From Motiliproteus sediminis (GTDB taxonomy: Bacteria; Pseudomonadota; Gammaproteobacteria; Pseudomonadales; Balneatricaceae), in NCBI RefSeq assembly GCF_017912535.1, contig NZ_JAERQK010000004.1, positions 62,001 through 126,000 of the forward strand: a DNA stretch of 64,000 nt, read 5' to 3'. The position numbers were made by a program, and so were the translations under genes. How positions within the stretch are numbered: the stretch's first letter is position 1; each line of letters begins with the position of its first letter. Below, one piece after another: positions 48,569 through 57,698 of the stretch. The notes under the pieces were generated by a model. The model saw only the letters and a program-made list of their open reading frames with translations. It was not told where the DNA came from and ran no database searches.

Positions 48569-49840
48569 TTGAACGCTGACCGCTCCTCCGCGCTGTGGAA
48601 CGCCATTTTTAATCGAAGGATGCTGATCTGCATCCTCACCGGTTTTTCCTCGGGCTTGCCGCTCTACATCCTTTATCAACTGGTGCCGGCCTGGCTCCGT
48701 GATGAAGGCGTGAGCTTGGAAACCATCGGTCTGTTTTCGCTGGTGGCCTTCCCCTACACATGGAAGTTTCTCTGGTCGCCGGCGCTGGACCGCTATGTGC
48801 CGCCGCTGTTTGGCCGCCGCCGCGGGTGGATGATCCTGACCCAGTTGGCGCTGCTGTTGTCGATCGCCGCCTTTGCGCTGTTTAATCCCACCGATTCGAT
48901 CACTGCGGTGGCTTATGTGGTGTTTGCGGTGGCGCTGTTCAGTGCCACGCAGGATATCGTGCTGGATGCCTATCGGCGCGAGTTGCTGCCCGATGAGGAG
49001 CTGGGGCTGGGCAATTCGCTGTTTGTGAATGCCTACCGTTTTTCCAGCCTGGTGCCGGGCTCGCTGGCGCTGATTCTGGCTGATCAGTTGCCCTGGGAGA
49101 CCGTTCATCTGGTGGTGGCCGCGTTCATGCTGGTGGGGTTGCTGACGTCGCTGTTTGCGCCCGAACCGGTCACCGGTGCGCCACCGCTGACATTGCGGGC
49201 GGCGGTGGTAGAGCCTTTCCACGAGTTTTTCTCCCGTTCGACCCTGCGCACCGCGCTGGCGGCGCTGGGTTTTATTCTGCTCTACAAGCTGGGTGACAGC
49301 ATGGCCACGGCACTGTCGACGCCGTTCTATCTCGATCTGGGCTTCAGCAAAACGGAGATCGGCACCATCGCCAAGGGCGCATCGCTGGGGGCGTCGATTG
49401 TCGGCGGTCTGGTGGGCGGCGTGGTAATGATCAAACTGGGTATCAATCGCTCGTTGTGGATCTTTGGCGTGGTACAGGTGGTATCGATTCTGGGGTTCGC
49501 GGCGCTGGCGGAGATCGGCGCCAACCCCTCCGCCCTGTTTGCCGTGGTGGCGTTCGAGTATTTTGGCGTCGGCCTCGGTACGGCGGCGTTTGTGGCCTTC
49601 ATGGCGCGGCTGACTGACAAGCGTTTTACCGCGACGCAGTTGGCGCTGTTTACCAGTCTGGCTAGTATTCCGCGTACCTTTGCTAACGCCAGCACCGGCT
49701 TTCTGGTGGAGGCGATGGGCTATACCGATTTCTTTCTGCTTTGCGCCCTGATCGCCTTGCCCGGCATGTTGATGCTGTTCTGGGTGGCGCCCTGGAGTGG
49801 ACCGCGTCAGCCAACCGGCGCTGCTTCCATATCTCAATAG
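48569..49840 (+). CDS. AmpG-like MFS transporter
   Basis: 423 residues with twelve predicted membrane segments. LTGFSSGLPLYILYQLVPAWL, FLWSPALDRYVPP, GRRRGWM and FSATQDIVLDAYRREL match the AmpG signature set. AmpG imports anhydromuropeptides for recycling and links wall turnover to beta-lactamase induction. The protein is shorter than the 14-helix E. coli AmpG (491). It starts with TTG at 48569, GAGG upstream. Its stop codon abuts a Fur box. Confidence 0.88.
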   Translation: MNADRSSALWNAIFNRRMLICILTGFSSGLPLYILYQLVPAWLRDEGVSLETIGLFSLVAFPYTWKFLWSPALDRYVPPLFGRRRGWMILTQLALLLSIAAFALFNPTDSITAVAYVVFAVALFSATQDIVLDAYRRELLPDEELGLGNSLFVNAYRFSSLVPGSLALILADQLPWETVHLVVAAFMLVGLLTSLFAPEPVTGAPPLTLRAAVVEPFHEFFSRSTLRTALAALGFILLYKLGDSMATALSTPFYLDLGFSKTEIGTIAKGASLGASIVGGLVGGVVMIKLGINRSLWIFGVVQVVSILGFAALAEIGANPSALFAVVAFEYFGVGLGTAAFVAFMARLTDKRFTATQLALFTSLASIPRTFANASTGFLVEAMGYTDFFLLCALIALPGMLMLFWVAPWSGPRQPTGAASISQ

Positions 49841-49858
49841 TAAATAAGAATCATTTGC
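49840..49858. promoter_or_regulatory. Fur box
   Basis: The 19 bases match the E. coli Fur consensus at 13 positions, including the central AATCATT. The site runs into the -35 box of the promoter that follows (TTGCAT at 49855-49860), the classic position for iron-dependent repression. Confidence 0.7.
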
Positions 49859-49884
49859 ATTAAGGCTCTGTTCTTGTCTATTAT
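49855..49884 (+). promoter_or_regulatory. sigma-70 promoter overlapped by the Fur box
   Basis: TTGCAT (49855-49860) and TATTAT (49879-49884) with an 18-base spacer, followed 45 bases later by the ATG at 49930. Both boxes match consensus at four or five of six positions. Confidence 0.65.
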
Positions 49885-49929
49885 CTAGCCCGACGTGCAC
49901 TTGGGTACGTCCGGCAAATGGAGGCGAGA

Positions 49930-50181
49930 ATGATGACCTACATCGTAGATGCATGGCTGGAGCAACCCCAGCCACGGCTGCGGGTGACTGACCGTCGCAG
50001 CGGACGGGTGCTGATCGACTGGGGGGCCGAACGGGTGCGCGGTTTATTGGAGCGCGGCGATCTGGTGGTGACCGACTTTTGCTGCAGCCCGCAGCGGGTG
50101 CAAGACACGGTACGGGAACTGTTCCTGCTCGCTTGCTGCCGCTGTGACGAGTCAGGGTTGCCAGCGATACCGCGTCAATGA
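49930..50181 (+). CDS. small five-cysteine protein, probably iron-regulated
   Basis: 83 residues from the ATG at 49930, preceded by GGAGG at ideal spacing (an ATG at 49918 lies before that site and is less likely). A first half with short beta strands (YIVDAWLE, LRVTDRRSGRVLIDW) is followed by helices and five cysteines at 51, 52, 69, 70 and 72 (FCCSP and ACCRCDES), which could bind a metal or Fe-S cluster. I recognise no family. A Fur box over the promoter points to expression under iron limitation. Its 3' end overlaps the convergent ATL gene by 30 bases. Confidence 0.7.
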   Translation: MMTYIVDAWLEQPQPRLRVTDRRSGRVLIDWGAERVRGLLERGDLVVTDFCCSPQRVQDTVRELFLLACCRCDESGLPAIPRQ

Positions 50182-50466
50182 CACCCGATTACCCTGGATC
50201 TCGATGCCCTCATCCAGTAGTCGTGCGCGCTGGCGGCGATAGCCGTCGGAGTCGATCGGGAAGCTGATCCGGCCGCTGGCGTTGATCACTCGGTGCCAGG
50301 GCAGGGTGGTGTCGGCTGGCAGCTTCTTCAAGGTGCTACCCACCAAGCGCGCGGCGCGGGGGAGGCCTGCTAGTTCGGCCAATTGACCATAGGTAACCAC
50401 CCGTCCAAAAGGCACGGCGGCGAGGGTTTGCAGAAGTTGCTGCTGGCGCTGCTGTGATTCGCTCAT
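50152..50466 (-). CDS. alkyltransferase-like (ATL) protein, MGMT family
   Basis: 104 residues. It has the MGMT DNA-binding core, IPxGxVxTYGxLA-like VPFGRVVTYGQLAELAG, and LPWHRVINASGRISFP, where Trp57 replaces the alkyl-accepting cysteine of PCHRV. ATL proteins therefore cannot repair O6-alkylguanine themselves; they flip and mark the base for nucleotide excision repair. Length and the PWHRV motif are typical of E. coli YbaZ-type proteins. Confidence 0.93.
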   Translation of the reverse strand: MSESQQRQQQLLQTLAAVPFGRVVTYGQLAELAGLPRAARLVGSTLKKLPADTTLPWHRVINASGRISFPIDSDGYRRQRARLLDEGIEIQGNRVSLTRYRWQP

Positions 50467-50627
50467 AGCGCGATCCTAGCCCTTTTCTGTGTAGCCGTAC
50501 CAGTGTGCAGGTTTTAGCGGATGGCTTGAATCGGCGCAGAGCGGTCTTTAGTTCAAGGCCGGGCAGTATGGATTTTAAGCTATTTATCTGCGCTGATTGA
50601 AAGCCTCTCTTCCGCCCACCCGGGCGG

Positions 50628-50661
50628 CCCTATTCTTTGGCAAACGTTCCAAAGAACAGGG
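50628..50661. repeat. hairpin adjoining the left inner inverted repeat
   Basis: CCCTATTCTTTGG (50628-50640) pairs with CCAAAGAACAGGG (50649-50661) with one mismatch and an 8-base loop. Confidence 0.8.
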
Positions 50662-50961
50662 GAAGAAAGAACTACTTGTGCCTTATGCTCCCCTGGTTCC
50701 GCCGCCCTACGGGTCCACTGCGCGCGGCAACGGTGATTCTGGCGGATCGGACGGCACCTGCCTGTGCCGCAATCCGGCTCGGCGTCCATGCCTCGCCCCG
50801 CGCTTTGCGCGGGCCTGATCGAATCCCCGTCACCGTGCTCATCGGCTCCAAAGGGGCCAAGTCGCAGCCGGATTACCGCATTCTTACTCAAGCCAGAAAA
50901 ACAGATAACGGCACCCTGAGAGCGGCTGGCACCCCCGGCCCTTCGAAAGACGACGAGCACT

Positions 50962-51065
50962 GAATGCCCTTGAGGGTTTCAGCCCGCAGGGGCAAGGCCC
51001 GGATGGCCGCCGCCGCAACAGTATGGCCAGGGACGGCCATTCTGTTGTGCCCCTCAAGGGCGTTC
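50962..51065. repeat. nested central hairpins of the structured element
   Basis: GAATGCCCTTGAGGG (50962-50976) pairs with CCCTCAAGGGCGTTC (51051-51065), one T-G wobble. Inside it, CAACAGTATGGCC (51016-51028) pairs with GGCCATTCTGTTG (51035-51047), one mismatch and a 6-base loop. Confidence 0.8.
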
Positions 51066-51110
51066 AGCGCGCAGGTCCCGTAGGGCGGCTTTTGTGGGCG
51101 AGTGTTTTTT

Positions 51111-51144
51111 GGTTACTTTTTGTCACGACGGACAAAAAGTGACC
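51111..51144. repeat. hairpin adjoining the right inner inverted repeat
   Basis: GGTTACTTTTTGTC (51111-51124) pairs with GACAAAAAGTGACC (51131-51144), one T-G wobble and a 6-base loop. It mirrors the hairpin next to the left inner repeat in position. Confidence 0.85.
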
Positions 51145-51271
51145 CGCCCGGGTGGGCGGAACAAAGACTATCTGATTGCACTGGAAGGAGATTGAAACAC
51201 CGTTTATAGAAGCAATCTCAGATGTCCGCTCTGCGCCGTATTCGGCCACAGCAGCCTAAATCGGTCGACAT

Positions 51272-51296
51272 AAAAAAGCCGGCGTAATGCCGGCTT
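51272..51296 (-). terminator. intrinsic terminator of the SDR gene
   Basis: AAGCCGGC (51276-51283) pairs with GCCGGCTT (51289-51296), loop of 5. Reading leftward the stem is followed by six T. It lies 22 bases past the SDR stop. Confidence 0.85.
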
Positions 51297-51318
51297 GGTA
51301 GATCAGGAGGTCGAGAAC

Positions 51319-52080
51319 TTACAGACGCAGGGCACCGTCGACTTCGATCACGCGACCGCTGAAGTAGTCGTTTTCCAGAATAAACGCGACCGCGTGGGCG
51401 ATCTCATCCGGTTCACCGACCCGCTTAGCCGGGATGCCGGCGGTCATTTTGTCCAGCGCTTCGGGCTTCATGTTCATCACCATCTCGGTACCGATAAAGC
51501 CCGGGGCGATGGCGCCGGTGCGGATGCCGAAACGGGCCAGCTCTTTGGCCCAGGTGGTGGTCAGGGCAACCACGCCCGCCTTGGCAGCGCTGTAGTTGGT
51601 CTGGCCCATGTTGCCGGCGCGCGAGATGCTGGAGATGTTGACGATACAGCCCTCAGAGCCGGTTTCGATCATCTTGGTGGCGGCTTCGCGACCGCACAGG
51701 AACACGCCGGTTAGATTGACGTCGATCACCTGACGCCATTGATCCAGTGACATGCGCTTGGTGACTTCACCATCTTTGGCTTTGATAAACATGGCGTCAC
51801 GGGTGATGCCTGCGTTGTTGACCAGGCCGTGAATTGCACCGAACTCTGCGACAATGCTGTCGAACACCTCGGTTACCGAGGATTCGTCCGCCACGTTGGC
51901 AACGTAGGCGCGGGCTTCCACGCCCAGTTCCAGACAGAGACCAACGGTTTCATCCAGTGCTTCCGGATTCATGTCGATCAATGCAGGTTTGGCGCCTTTT
52001 TTCGCCAGATGAAGAGCCATGGCGCGGCCGAGTCCTTGTCCACCGCCGGTAATTACGATCACTTTATCTTGCAGATTCAT
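51319..52080 (-). CDS. SDR-family oxidoreductase (FabG-like)
   Basis: 253 residues, classical short-chain dehydrogenase: VITGGGQGLGRAMA (cofactor loop), GLVNNAGITRDA, the catalytic Ser in IVNISSISRAG and YSAAKAG with Tyr and Lys, ending SGRVIEVDGALRL. The Asp after the second strand (LIDMNPE) suggests NAD(H), not NADP(H). FabG-like beta-ketoacyl reductase or a PhaB-like or other hydroxyacyl dehydrogenase role are possible; a single gene with its own terminator gives no pathway context. Confidence 0.88.
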   Translation of the reverse strand: MNLQDKVIVITGGGQGLGRAMALHLAKKGAKPALIDMNPEALDETVGLCLELGVEARAYVANVADESSVTEVFDSIVAEFGAIHGLVNNAGITRDAMFIKAKDGEVTKRMSLDQWRQVIDVNLTGVFLCGREAATKMIETGSEGCIVNISSISRAGNMGQTNYSAAKAGVVALTTTWAKELARFGIRTGAIAPGFIGTEMVMNMKPEALDKMTAGIPAKRVGEPDEIAHAVAFILENDYFSGRVIEVDGALRL

Positions 52081-52250
52081 AACGCAATCTCGAATTAGAG
52101 CCCCCGTTATCGGGAGAGTGATTGGTTTAGGGTTTTCCCTTATTTCGAACGGGAATGCTACCGTTCGCAGCGGGGAGGGTCAATCTAGACCATGGTCAAA
52201 AATGCTGCGTTGCATCATGAATTCTGTGTTTAGATGCCTCTCTGAGAGCT

Positions 52251-52280
52251 CGGAAACGAGCCGGTCACGGGTCGTTTCCG
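52251..52280. other. 9-bp inverted repeat upstream of fxsA
   Basis: CGGAAACGA (52251-52259) and TCGTTTCCG (52272-52280) are perfect inverted repeats 12 bases apart, 51 bases before the fxsA ATG in the divergent SDR/fxsA region. Could be a leader hairpin or a binding site; no T tract follows, so it is not a terminator. Confidence 0.5.
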
Positions 52281-52331
52281 GTGGTAAAGCCTTACCGCGC
52301 GGTCTTCCTGTGTGCGGTTGCGGGAGAAACT

Positions 52332-52850
52332 ATGCCTTTTTTGTTCGTGCTGTTCGTGGTGCTGCCGCTGACAGAGATTGTCATCCTGATTCAGGTCGGG
52401 CAGGCGATTGGTGCCTGGTATACGATTGGCCTGGTGCTGCTGTCTGCCTTTATTGGGGTCAACATGTTGCGCCAACAGGGATTGTCTACCCTGCTGCGTG
52501 CTCGCAGTCGCATGGATAGCGGTGAGATTCCGGCCAAAGAGATGGTCGAAGGGTTGATTCTCGCAGTGGGCGGGGCGTTGTTGGTGACTCCCGGATTCGT
52601 CACCGACGCTATCGGCTTCAGCTGTCTGATTCCGGTGTTGCGCAATCGCATCGTCAAAGAGTTGCAGAAACGGTCGGTGGTGATGGTCAATGGCCAGATG
52701 CAAGGGGGGCGCGAGCATGAGGGGCCCTTCCGCGATTCAGCCAGCGGCCACGATGCCGGTCCGTTTCGCTCCAGGCCCGGGCGCCACGGCTCAGGTCGCT
52801 CTTCTGATGGTGGTGACGTGATCGACGGTGAGTACCGCCGCGAGGACTGA
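52332..52850 (+). CDS. fxsA: FxsA family membrane protein
   Basis: 172 residues. FLFVLFVVLPLTEIVILIQVG opens the protein, a second hydrophobic stretch contains WYTIGLVLLSAFIGVNMLRQQG, and a third contains LAVGGALLVTPGFVTDAIGF. The tail is hydrophilic and disordered. In E. coli FxsA relieves F-plasmid exclusion of phage T7; its normal role is unknown. It sits just upstream of groES, as in E. coli. Confidence 0.92.
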   Translation: MPFLFVLFVVLPLTEIVILIQVGQAIGAWYTIGLVLLSAFIGVNMLRQQGLSTLLRARSRMDSGEIPAKEMVEGLILAVGGALLVTPGFVTDAIGFSCLIPVLRNRIVKELQKRSVVMVNGQMQGGREHEGPFRDSASGHDAGPFRSRPGRHGSGRSSDGGDVIDGEYRRED

Positions 52851-52971
52851 GCAGATGGGCGGAAACACCACGCAGCGCTGGCCACGCTTGGTGGCTGAAG
52901 GCGTGGCAGGGCCGGTTCAGTGCCTGATTACCCCATCCAGGAAAAAAAAGTCCGTTTTTTTTCTCCATGGC

Positions 52972-53000
52972 GGTTGAATTCGATTCAGCCGGCCCCATTT
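52972..53000 (+). promoter_or_regulatory. sigma-32 (RpoH) heat-shock promoter of groESL
   Basis: GGTTGAA (52972-52978) and CCCCATTT (52993-53000) with a 14-base spacer match the sigma-32 pattern CTTGAA-N(11-16)-CCCCAT. It lies 88 bases before the groES ATG. The rest of the 237-base fxsA/groES gap holds an A8/T8 hairpin (52941-52963) and the groES ribosome-binding site. Confidence 0.75.
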
Positions 53001-53087
53001 TCCTGTTCAGCCGGGCGCGGGGCATTCCCCGCCCGATACAGGCTAAGTCAAACAAGACTGTATTTTATTATCAGGAGAGAGACTCAC

Positions 53088-53375
53088 ATGAGCATTCGTC
53101 CACTTCACGATCGTGTTGTTGTTCGTCGCAAAGAGGAAGAAACCACTACCGCATCCGGTATCGTGCTTCCGGGTTCCGCGGCTGAGAAGCCCAACCAGGG
53201 TGAAGTGATCGCCGTTGGTAAAGGCCGTATTCTGCAAAACGGTGAAGTTCAGCCGATGGACGTTAAAGCGGGCGATACCGTACTGTTCGGTCAGTACGCG
53301 GGTAGCACTGTCAAGGTTGACGGTGAAGAGCTGCTGATCATGAGCGAAACCGACATCCTGGGTGTGGTCGAGTAA
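53088..53375 (+). CDS. groES: co-chaperonin GroES
   Basis: 95 residues. [18 protein letters not shown] start, mobile loop [18 protein letters not shown], and the end [16 protein letters not shown]. It caps the GroEL chamber. AGGAGAGAG lies before the ATG. Transcribed from the sigma-32 promoter with groEL. Confidence 0.98.
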   Translation: MSIRPLHDRVVVRRKEEETTTASGIVLPGSAAEKPNQGEVIAVGKGRILQNGEVQPMDVKAGDTVLFGQYAGSTVKVDGEELLIMSETDILGVVE

Positions 53376-53426
53376 GCGCTGCGCTTATTCCCAACCCCGT
53401 TATTCATTCAAGAATTTAAGCAATAG

Positions 53427-55085
<1,659 letters not shown>

Positions 55086-55108
55086 TCAGCCCGGTCCCTG
55101 ACCCTTTG

Positions 55109-55135
55109 AAACCCCGGCCTCGGCCGGGGTTTTTC
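55109..55135 (+). terminator. intrinsic terminator of groESL
   Basis: AACCCCGGCC (55110-55119) pairs with GGCCGGGGTT (55122-55131), followed by a T run (55130-55134). It lies 24 bases past the groEL stop. Confidence 0.88.
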
Positions 55136-55200
55136 GTTCTGAGGGGGGCAGCGAGTTGTGGCAGATGCCTGTTCTGCGCTGGCGTGATTCGGGGTCAGGT

Positions 55201-55674
55201 TCAGGTTGTTACTCCGGCGTCCGCCAGAAAAGAGCGCAAGAAGCGCTCCGCTGCACGGCAGTTCTCCGCCGCTTGAGGCGTTAAACCTTCGGCGATATGG
55301 GCGAACTGGTAGCCGCGAATGCCGAGCAGGTAAACCTGTGGTTCGGCCTGAAACAGGGTTCTAGCCAGTTGCAACACCGCGCCGGGAGAGACCGAATGGG
55401 TGCTGAAGCTCATCGTTGCCGATGCGCTCAGTGGCTGAAAGTAAAACGGGGCGTCACCATCGACGGTGGCGTCGACCAGAATTACCTGCGGGTGCCGGGA
55501 TAGGTCCCAGGCGTTCTCCACGCTCAGCTGGTAATCCGACTCCAGTTGCACGCCAGATGGCGGATCCTGCTCGAGAGCCTCGATCAACGCCGGCCCGAGG
55601 CCGTCGTCCTGGCGGCCCGGATTACCGTAGCCGAAGACCAGCACCCGGTTTTTCAACTCCGCGCTGGCGGTCAT
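55201..55674 (-). CDS. hoxW: [NiFe]-hydrogenase maturation endopeptidase HoxW
   Basis: 157 residues of the HyaD/HycI/HoxW family. VFGYGNPGRQDDGLGPALIE holds the first nickel-sensing acidic residue, LVDAT the second, and THSVSPGAVL the histidine. It cuts the C-terminal tail from the nickel-loaded HoxH. Overlaps the hoxH stop by 4 bases, so translation is coupled. Confidence 0.93.
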   Translation of the reverse strand: MTASAELKNRVLVFGYGNPGRQDDGLGPALIEALEQDPPSGVQLESDYQLSVENAWDLSRHPQVILVDATVDGDAPFYFQPLSASATMSFSTHSVSPGAVLQLARTLFQAEPQVYLLGIRGYQFAHIAEGLTPQAAENCRAAERFLRSFLADAGVTT

Positions 55675-57110
55675 CGCCTGTTCTGCTCCCGTCGATCGAT
55701 GAGTTGCCCTGAGGCATCGACGAGCTCGATCTCCAGCGGCATCTGGCCCAACGCATGGGTGGCGCAGGAGAGGCAGGGGTCGTAGGCACGAATCGCGACT
55801 TCGACGTGATTCAGCATGCCTTCGGTCACTCTCGGTTCGCCCGAGATGTACTGCTTGGCCACGGCCGCCACGGCACGATTCATCCCCTCGTTATTGTGGG
55901 TGGTGGAGACAATCAGGTTGCAGAACCGGACCTGATCGTTGGCATCCACTTTGTAGTGGTGGATCAGAGTTCCGCGCGGTGCTTCAATTACGCCGACACC
56001 CTCCTCGCGGCGTTCGCCCTTGACGACCAGATCTTTCCCCTGCAGGTCGTCGTCATGCAGCAGGTCGCGGATCTTCTCGACGCAATGCATGACCTCGATC
56101 ATACGTGCCCAGTGATTGGCCAGGGTCATGGGATTGGGCTGGCCCTGCGTGAGCGCCTTGAGCTCACGGTGAGCGTTACCCGCCTCCGGAGTGTCGATAA
56201 ATCCGGCGGTGTTCATCCGCGAAAGCGGGCCGACCCGGTACCAGCCGTCAAGATGGCCGCGGCTTTTGATAAAGGGGAACTTCATGTAGGACCAGGCACG
56301 TACCTCCTCGACCAGTTGCTGGTGGTACCCCTGATAGTCGAGCTGGTCGAAGATCGGATTGCCGGCGGCATCAATGGCGCGCAGGTTGCCGTGGTAGAGG
56401 TCAAGGGCCCCGTCTTCACGCACCAGCGACATGTGGCTGGAGGGGAAGGTGGCAAAATGTTGAACCAGCTCGAGATTGTCGAGGGAGTAGTCGCGGGCGA
56501 TCTTCAGCGCTCCCTGACTCCAGCTGAGCATCTGGTCGATATCCTTCAGCAGTGCATCACGTTCAGTCAGGGAGAGGCTTTTGTTGATGCCGCCGGGAAT
56601 GGCGCCGGTGCCGTGGATCTTCTTGCCAGCGGTTACCCGGATCACCTCCTGGCCGAACTTGCGCATCATTACCGCCTGCCGGGCCAGATCCGGGAATGCA
56701 TTGATAACGCCAAAGATGTTGCGTTGGCTGGGATCGGCATCGAAGCCGAACAGCAGGTCGGGGGAGCAGAGATGAAAGAAGTGCAGCACGTGGCTCTGCA
56801 TCACCTGACCGTAATGCATCAGCCGGCGCATCTTTTCTGCGGTGGGTGTCAGTCGATCAGCGCCGACAATGATGTCCATCGCTTTTGCGGCCGCCAGATG
56901 ATGGCTGACCGGACAGATGCCGCACAGCCGTTGCACGATCACCGGTACTTCCCACAACAGGCGTCCGCGGATGAAGCGTTCAAAACCGCGAAACTCGACG
57001 ATATGCAGGCGCGCTTCATCGACCTGATTCTGCTCGTTGAGGTGAATGGTGACCTTGCCGTGGCCCTCTACCCGGGTGACGGGATCGATCTCTATCACGC
57101 GTTTGCTCAT
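55671..57110 (-). CDS. hoxH: NAD-reducing hydrogenase large subunit HoxH
   Basis: 479 residues. Both nickel-binding motifs are intact: RLCGICPVSHH with Cys63 and Cys66, and DPCLSCATH with Cys446 and Cys449. After His452 come 27 residues that HoxW should remove. VTRVEGHGKV is the usual opening. The sequence with partners HoxF, HoxU and HoxY places it in group 3d, the soluble bidirectional NAD-linked type. It is an H2-oxidising/H+-reducing subunit in the cytoplasm. Confidence 0.96.
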   Translation of the reverse strand: MSKRVIEIDPVTRVEGHGKVTIHLNEQNQVDEARLHIVEFRGFERFIRGRLLWEVPVIVQRLCGICPVSHHLAAAKAMDIIVGADRLTPTAEKMRRLMHYGQVMQSHVLHFFHLCSPDLLFGFDADPSQRNIFGVINAFPDLARQAVMMRKFGQEVIRVTAGKKIHGTGAIPGGINKSLSLTERDALLKDIDQMLSWSQGALKIARDYSLDNLELVQHFATFPSSHMSLVREDGALDLYHGNLRAIDAAGNPIFDQLDYQGYHQQLVEEVRAWSYMKFPFIKSRGHLDGWYRVGPLSRMNTAGFIDTPEAGNAHRELKALTQGQPNPMTLANHWARMIEVMHCVEKIRDLLHDDDLQGKDLVVKGERREEGVGVIEAPRGTLIHHYKVDANDQVRFCNLIVSTTHNNEGMNRAVAAVAKQYISGEPRVTEGMLNHVEVAIRAYDPCLSCATHALGQMPLEIELVDASGQLIDRREQNRR

Positions 57111-57125
57111 GGGGTACTCCGGCCT

Positions 57126-57698
57126 TCAGTCATATTTGATCAGTTCGTAGGGCAGATCGGCGGGGCGGTTGTTGATCAGCGCCACCAGCGTTTGCCAAAG
57201 GGTGTCGCCGGATGGTGGGCAACCCGGAATCTGGTAGTCCACCCGCACCACATCCACGCAGGTGTACACTTTGTCCAGAATCAGCGGCAGTGCCGGATCG
57301 TTGGGAATCTGGTGGCTGGGGTTATACAGGTAAGGGCTGTCGATATATGCCTCGTCGAAGCATTCCTTGAGCGGGTCATCCGAGTGCATGATGGCGTTGC
57401 GCATTACCGGTAATCCGCCCATCACGGCGCACTGGCCGATCGCTACCAATACGTCGCAGTTGCTGCGAAAGTCGCGCAGCGTATGCACGTTCTCTTCATT
57501 GCAGCAGCCGCCTTCGATCAGGCCGATATCGCAGCGCCGGGTAAAGCGCTTGAGGTCGTTGAGCGGGGATCGATCGAATTCGACCAGTTCTATCAGGTCC
57601 AGTATCCGCTCGTCGATATCCAGCAGTGACATGTGGCAGCCAAAGCAGCCGGCCAGCGATGCGGTGGCGATCCGTTTTTTATGTTGCTCTGCCATCAC
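57126..57698 (-). CDS. hoxY: NAD-reducing hydrogenase small subunit HoxY
   Basis: 190 residues, the short form without twin-arginine signal or distal cluster domain. Proximal [4Fe-4S] ligands are in LAGCFGCHMSLLD (Cys18, Cys21), EGGCCNEENV and PGCPPSGD. It carries electrons from HoxH to HoxF/HoxU. Its start overlaps hoxU's stop by 4 bases, and hoxH follows after 15 bases. Confidence 0.95.
   Translation of the reverse strand: MMAEQHKKRIATASLAGCFGCHMSLLDIDERILDLIELVEFDRSPLNDLKRFTRRCDIGLIEGGCCNEENVHTLRDFRSNCDVLVAIGQCAVMGGLPVMRNAIMHSDDPLKECFDEAYIDSPYLYNPSHQIPNDPALPLILDKVYTCVDVVRVDYQIPGCPPSGDTLWQTLVALINNRPADLPYELIKYD

Larger units (their letters stand above)
50610..51161. repeat. 18-bp perfect inner inverted repeats of the structured element
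   Basis: TTCCGCCCACCCGGGCGG at 50610-50627 and its exact reverse complement at 51144-51161 enclose 516 bases. Neither end carries a recognisable transposase gene. Short open frames between them are low-quality and start without ribosome-binding sites. Confidence 0.85.
50528..51243. repeat. structured non-coding repeat element with nested inverted repeats
   Basis: This 850-base stretch between the ATL and SDR genes (50467-51318) has no credible gene. Its outer ends are imperfect inverted repeats: a perfect 13-bp core CGGCGCAGAGCGG (50532-50544) with CCGCTCTGCGCCG (51226-51238), extended by GAAT/ATTC with a one-base insertion. Inside lie an 18-bp perfect inverted repeat and three further hairpins, listed separately. 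From memory, similar blocks with the GTTACTTTTTGTC hairpin recur in Pseudomonas and Xanthomonas genomes; I cannot verify that here. A mobile non-autonomous element or a structured RNA are both possible. Confidence 0.65.

Noticed and set aside
48419-49975. A 518-codon open frame on the - strand opposite the AmpG-like gene
   Set aside because: Very rich in Arg, Gln and His with no domain; shadow of a membrane protein gene.
50580-50963. Short open frames inside the structured element
   Set aside because: No ribosome-binding sites, frames overlap on both strands and are interrupted by the hairpins.
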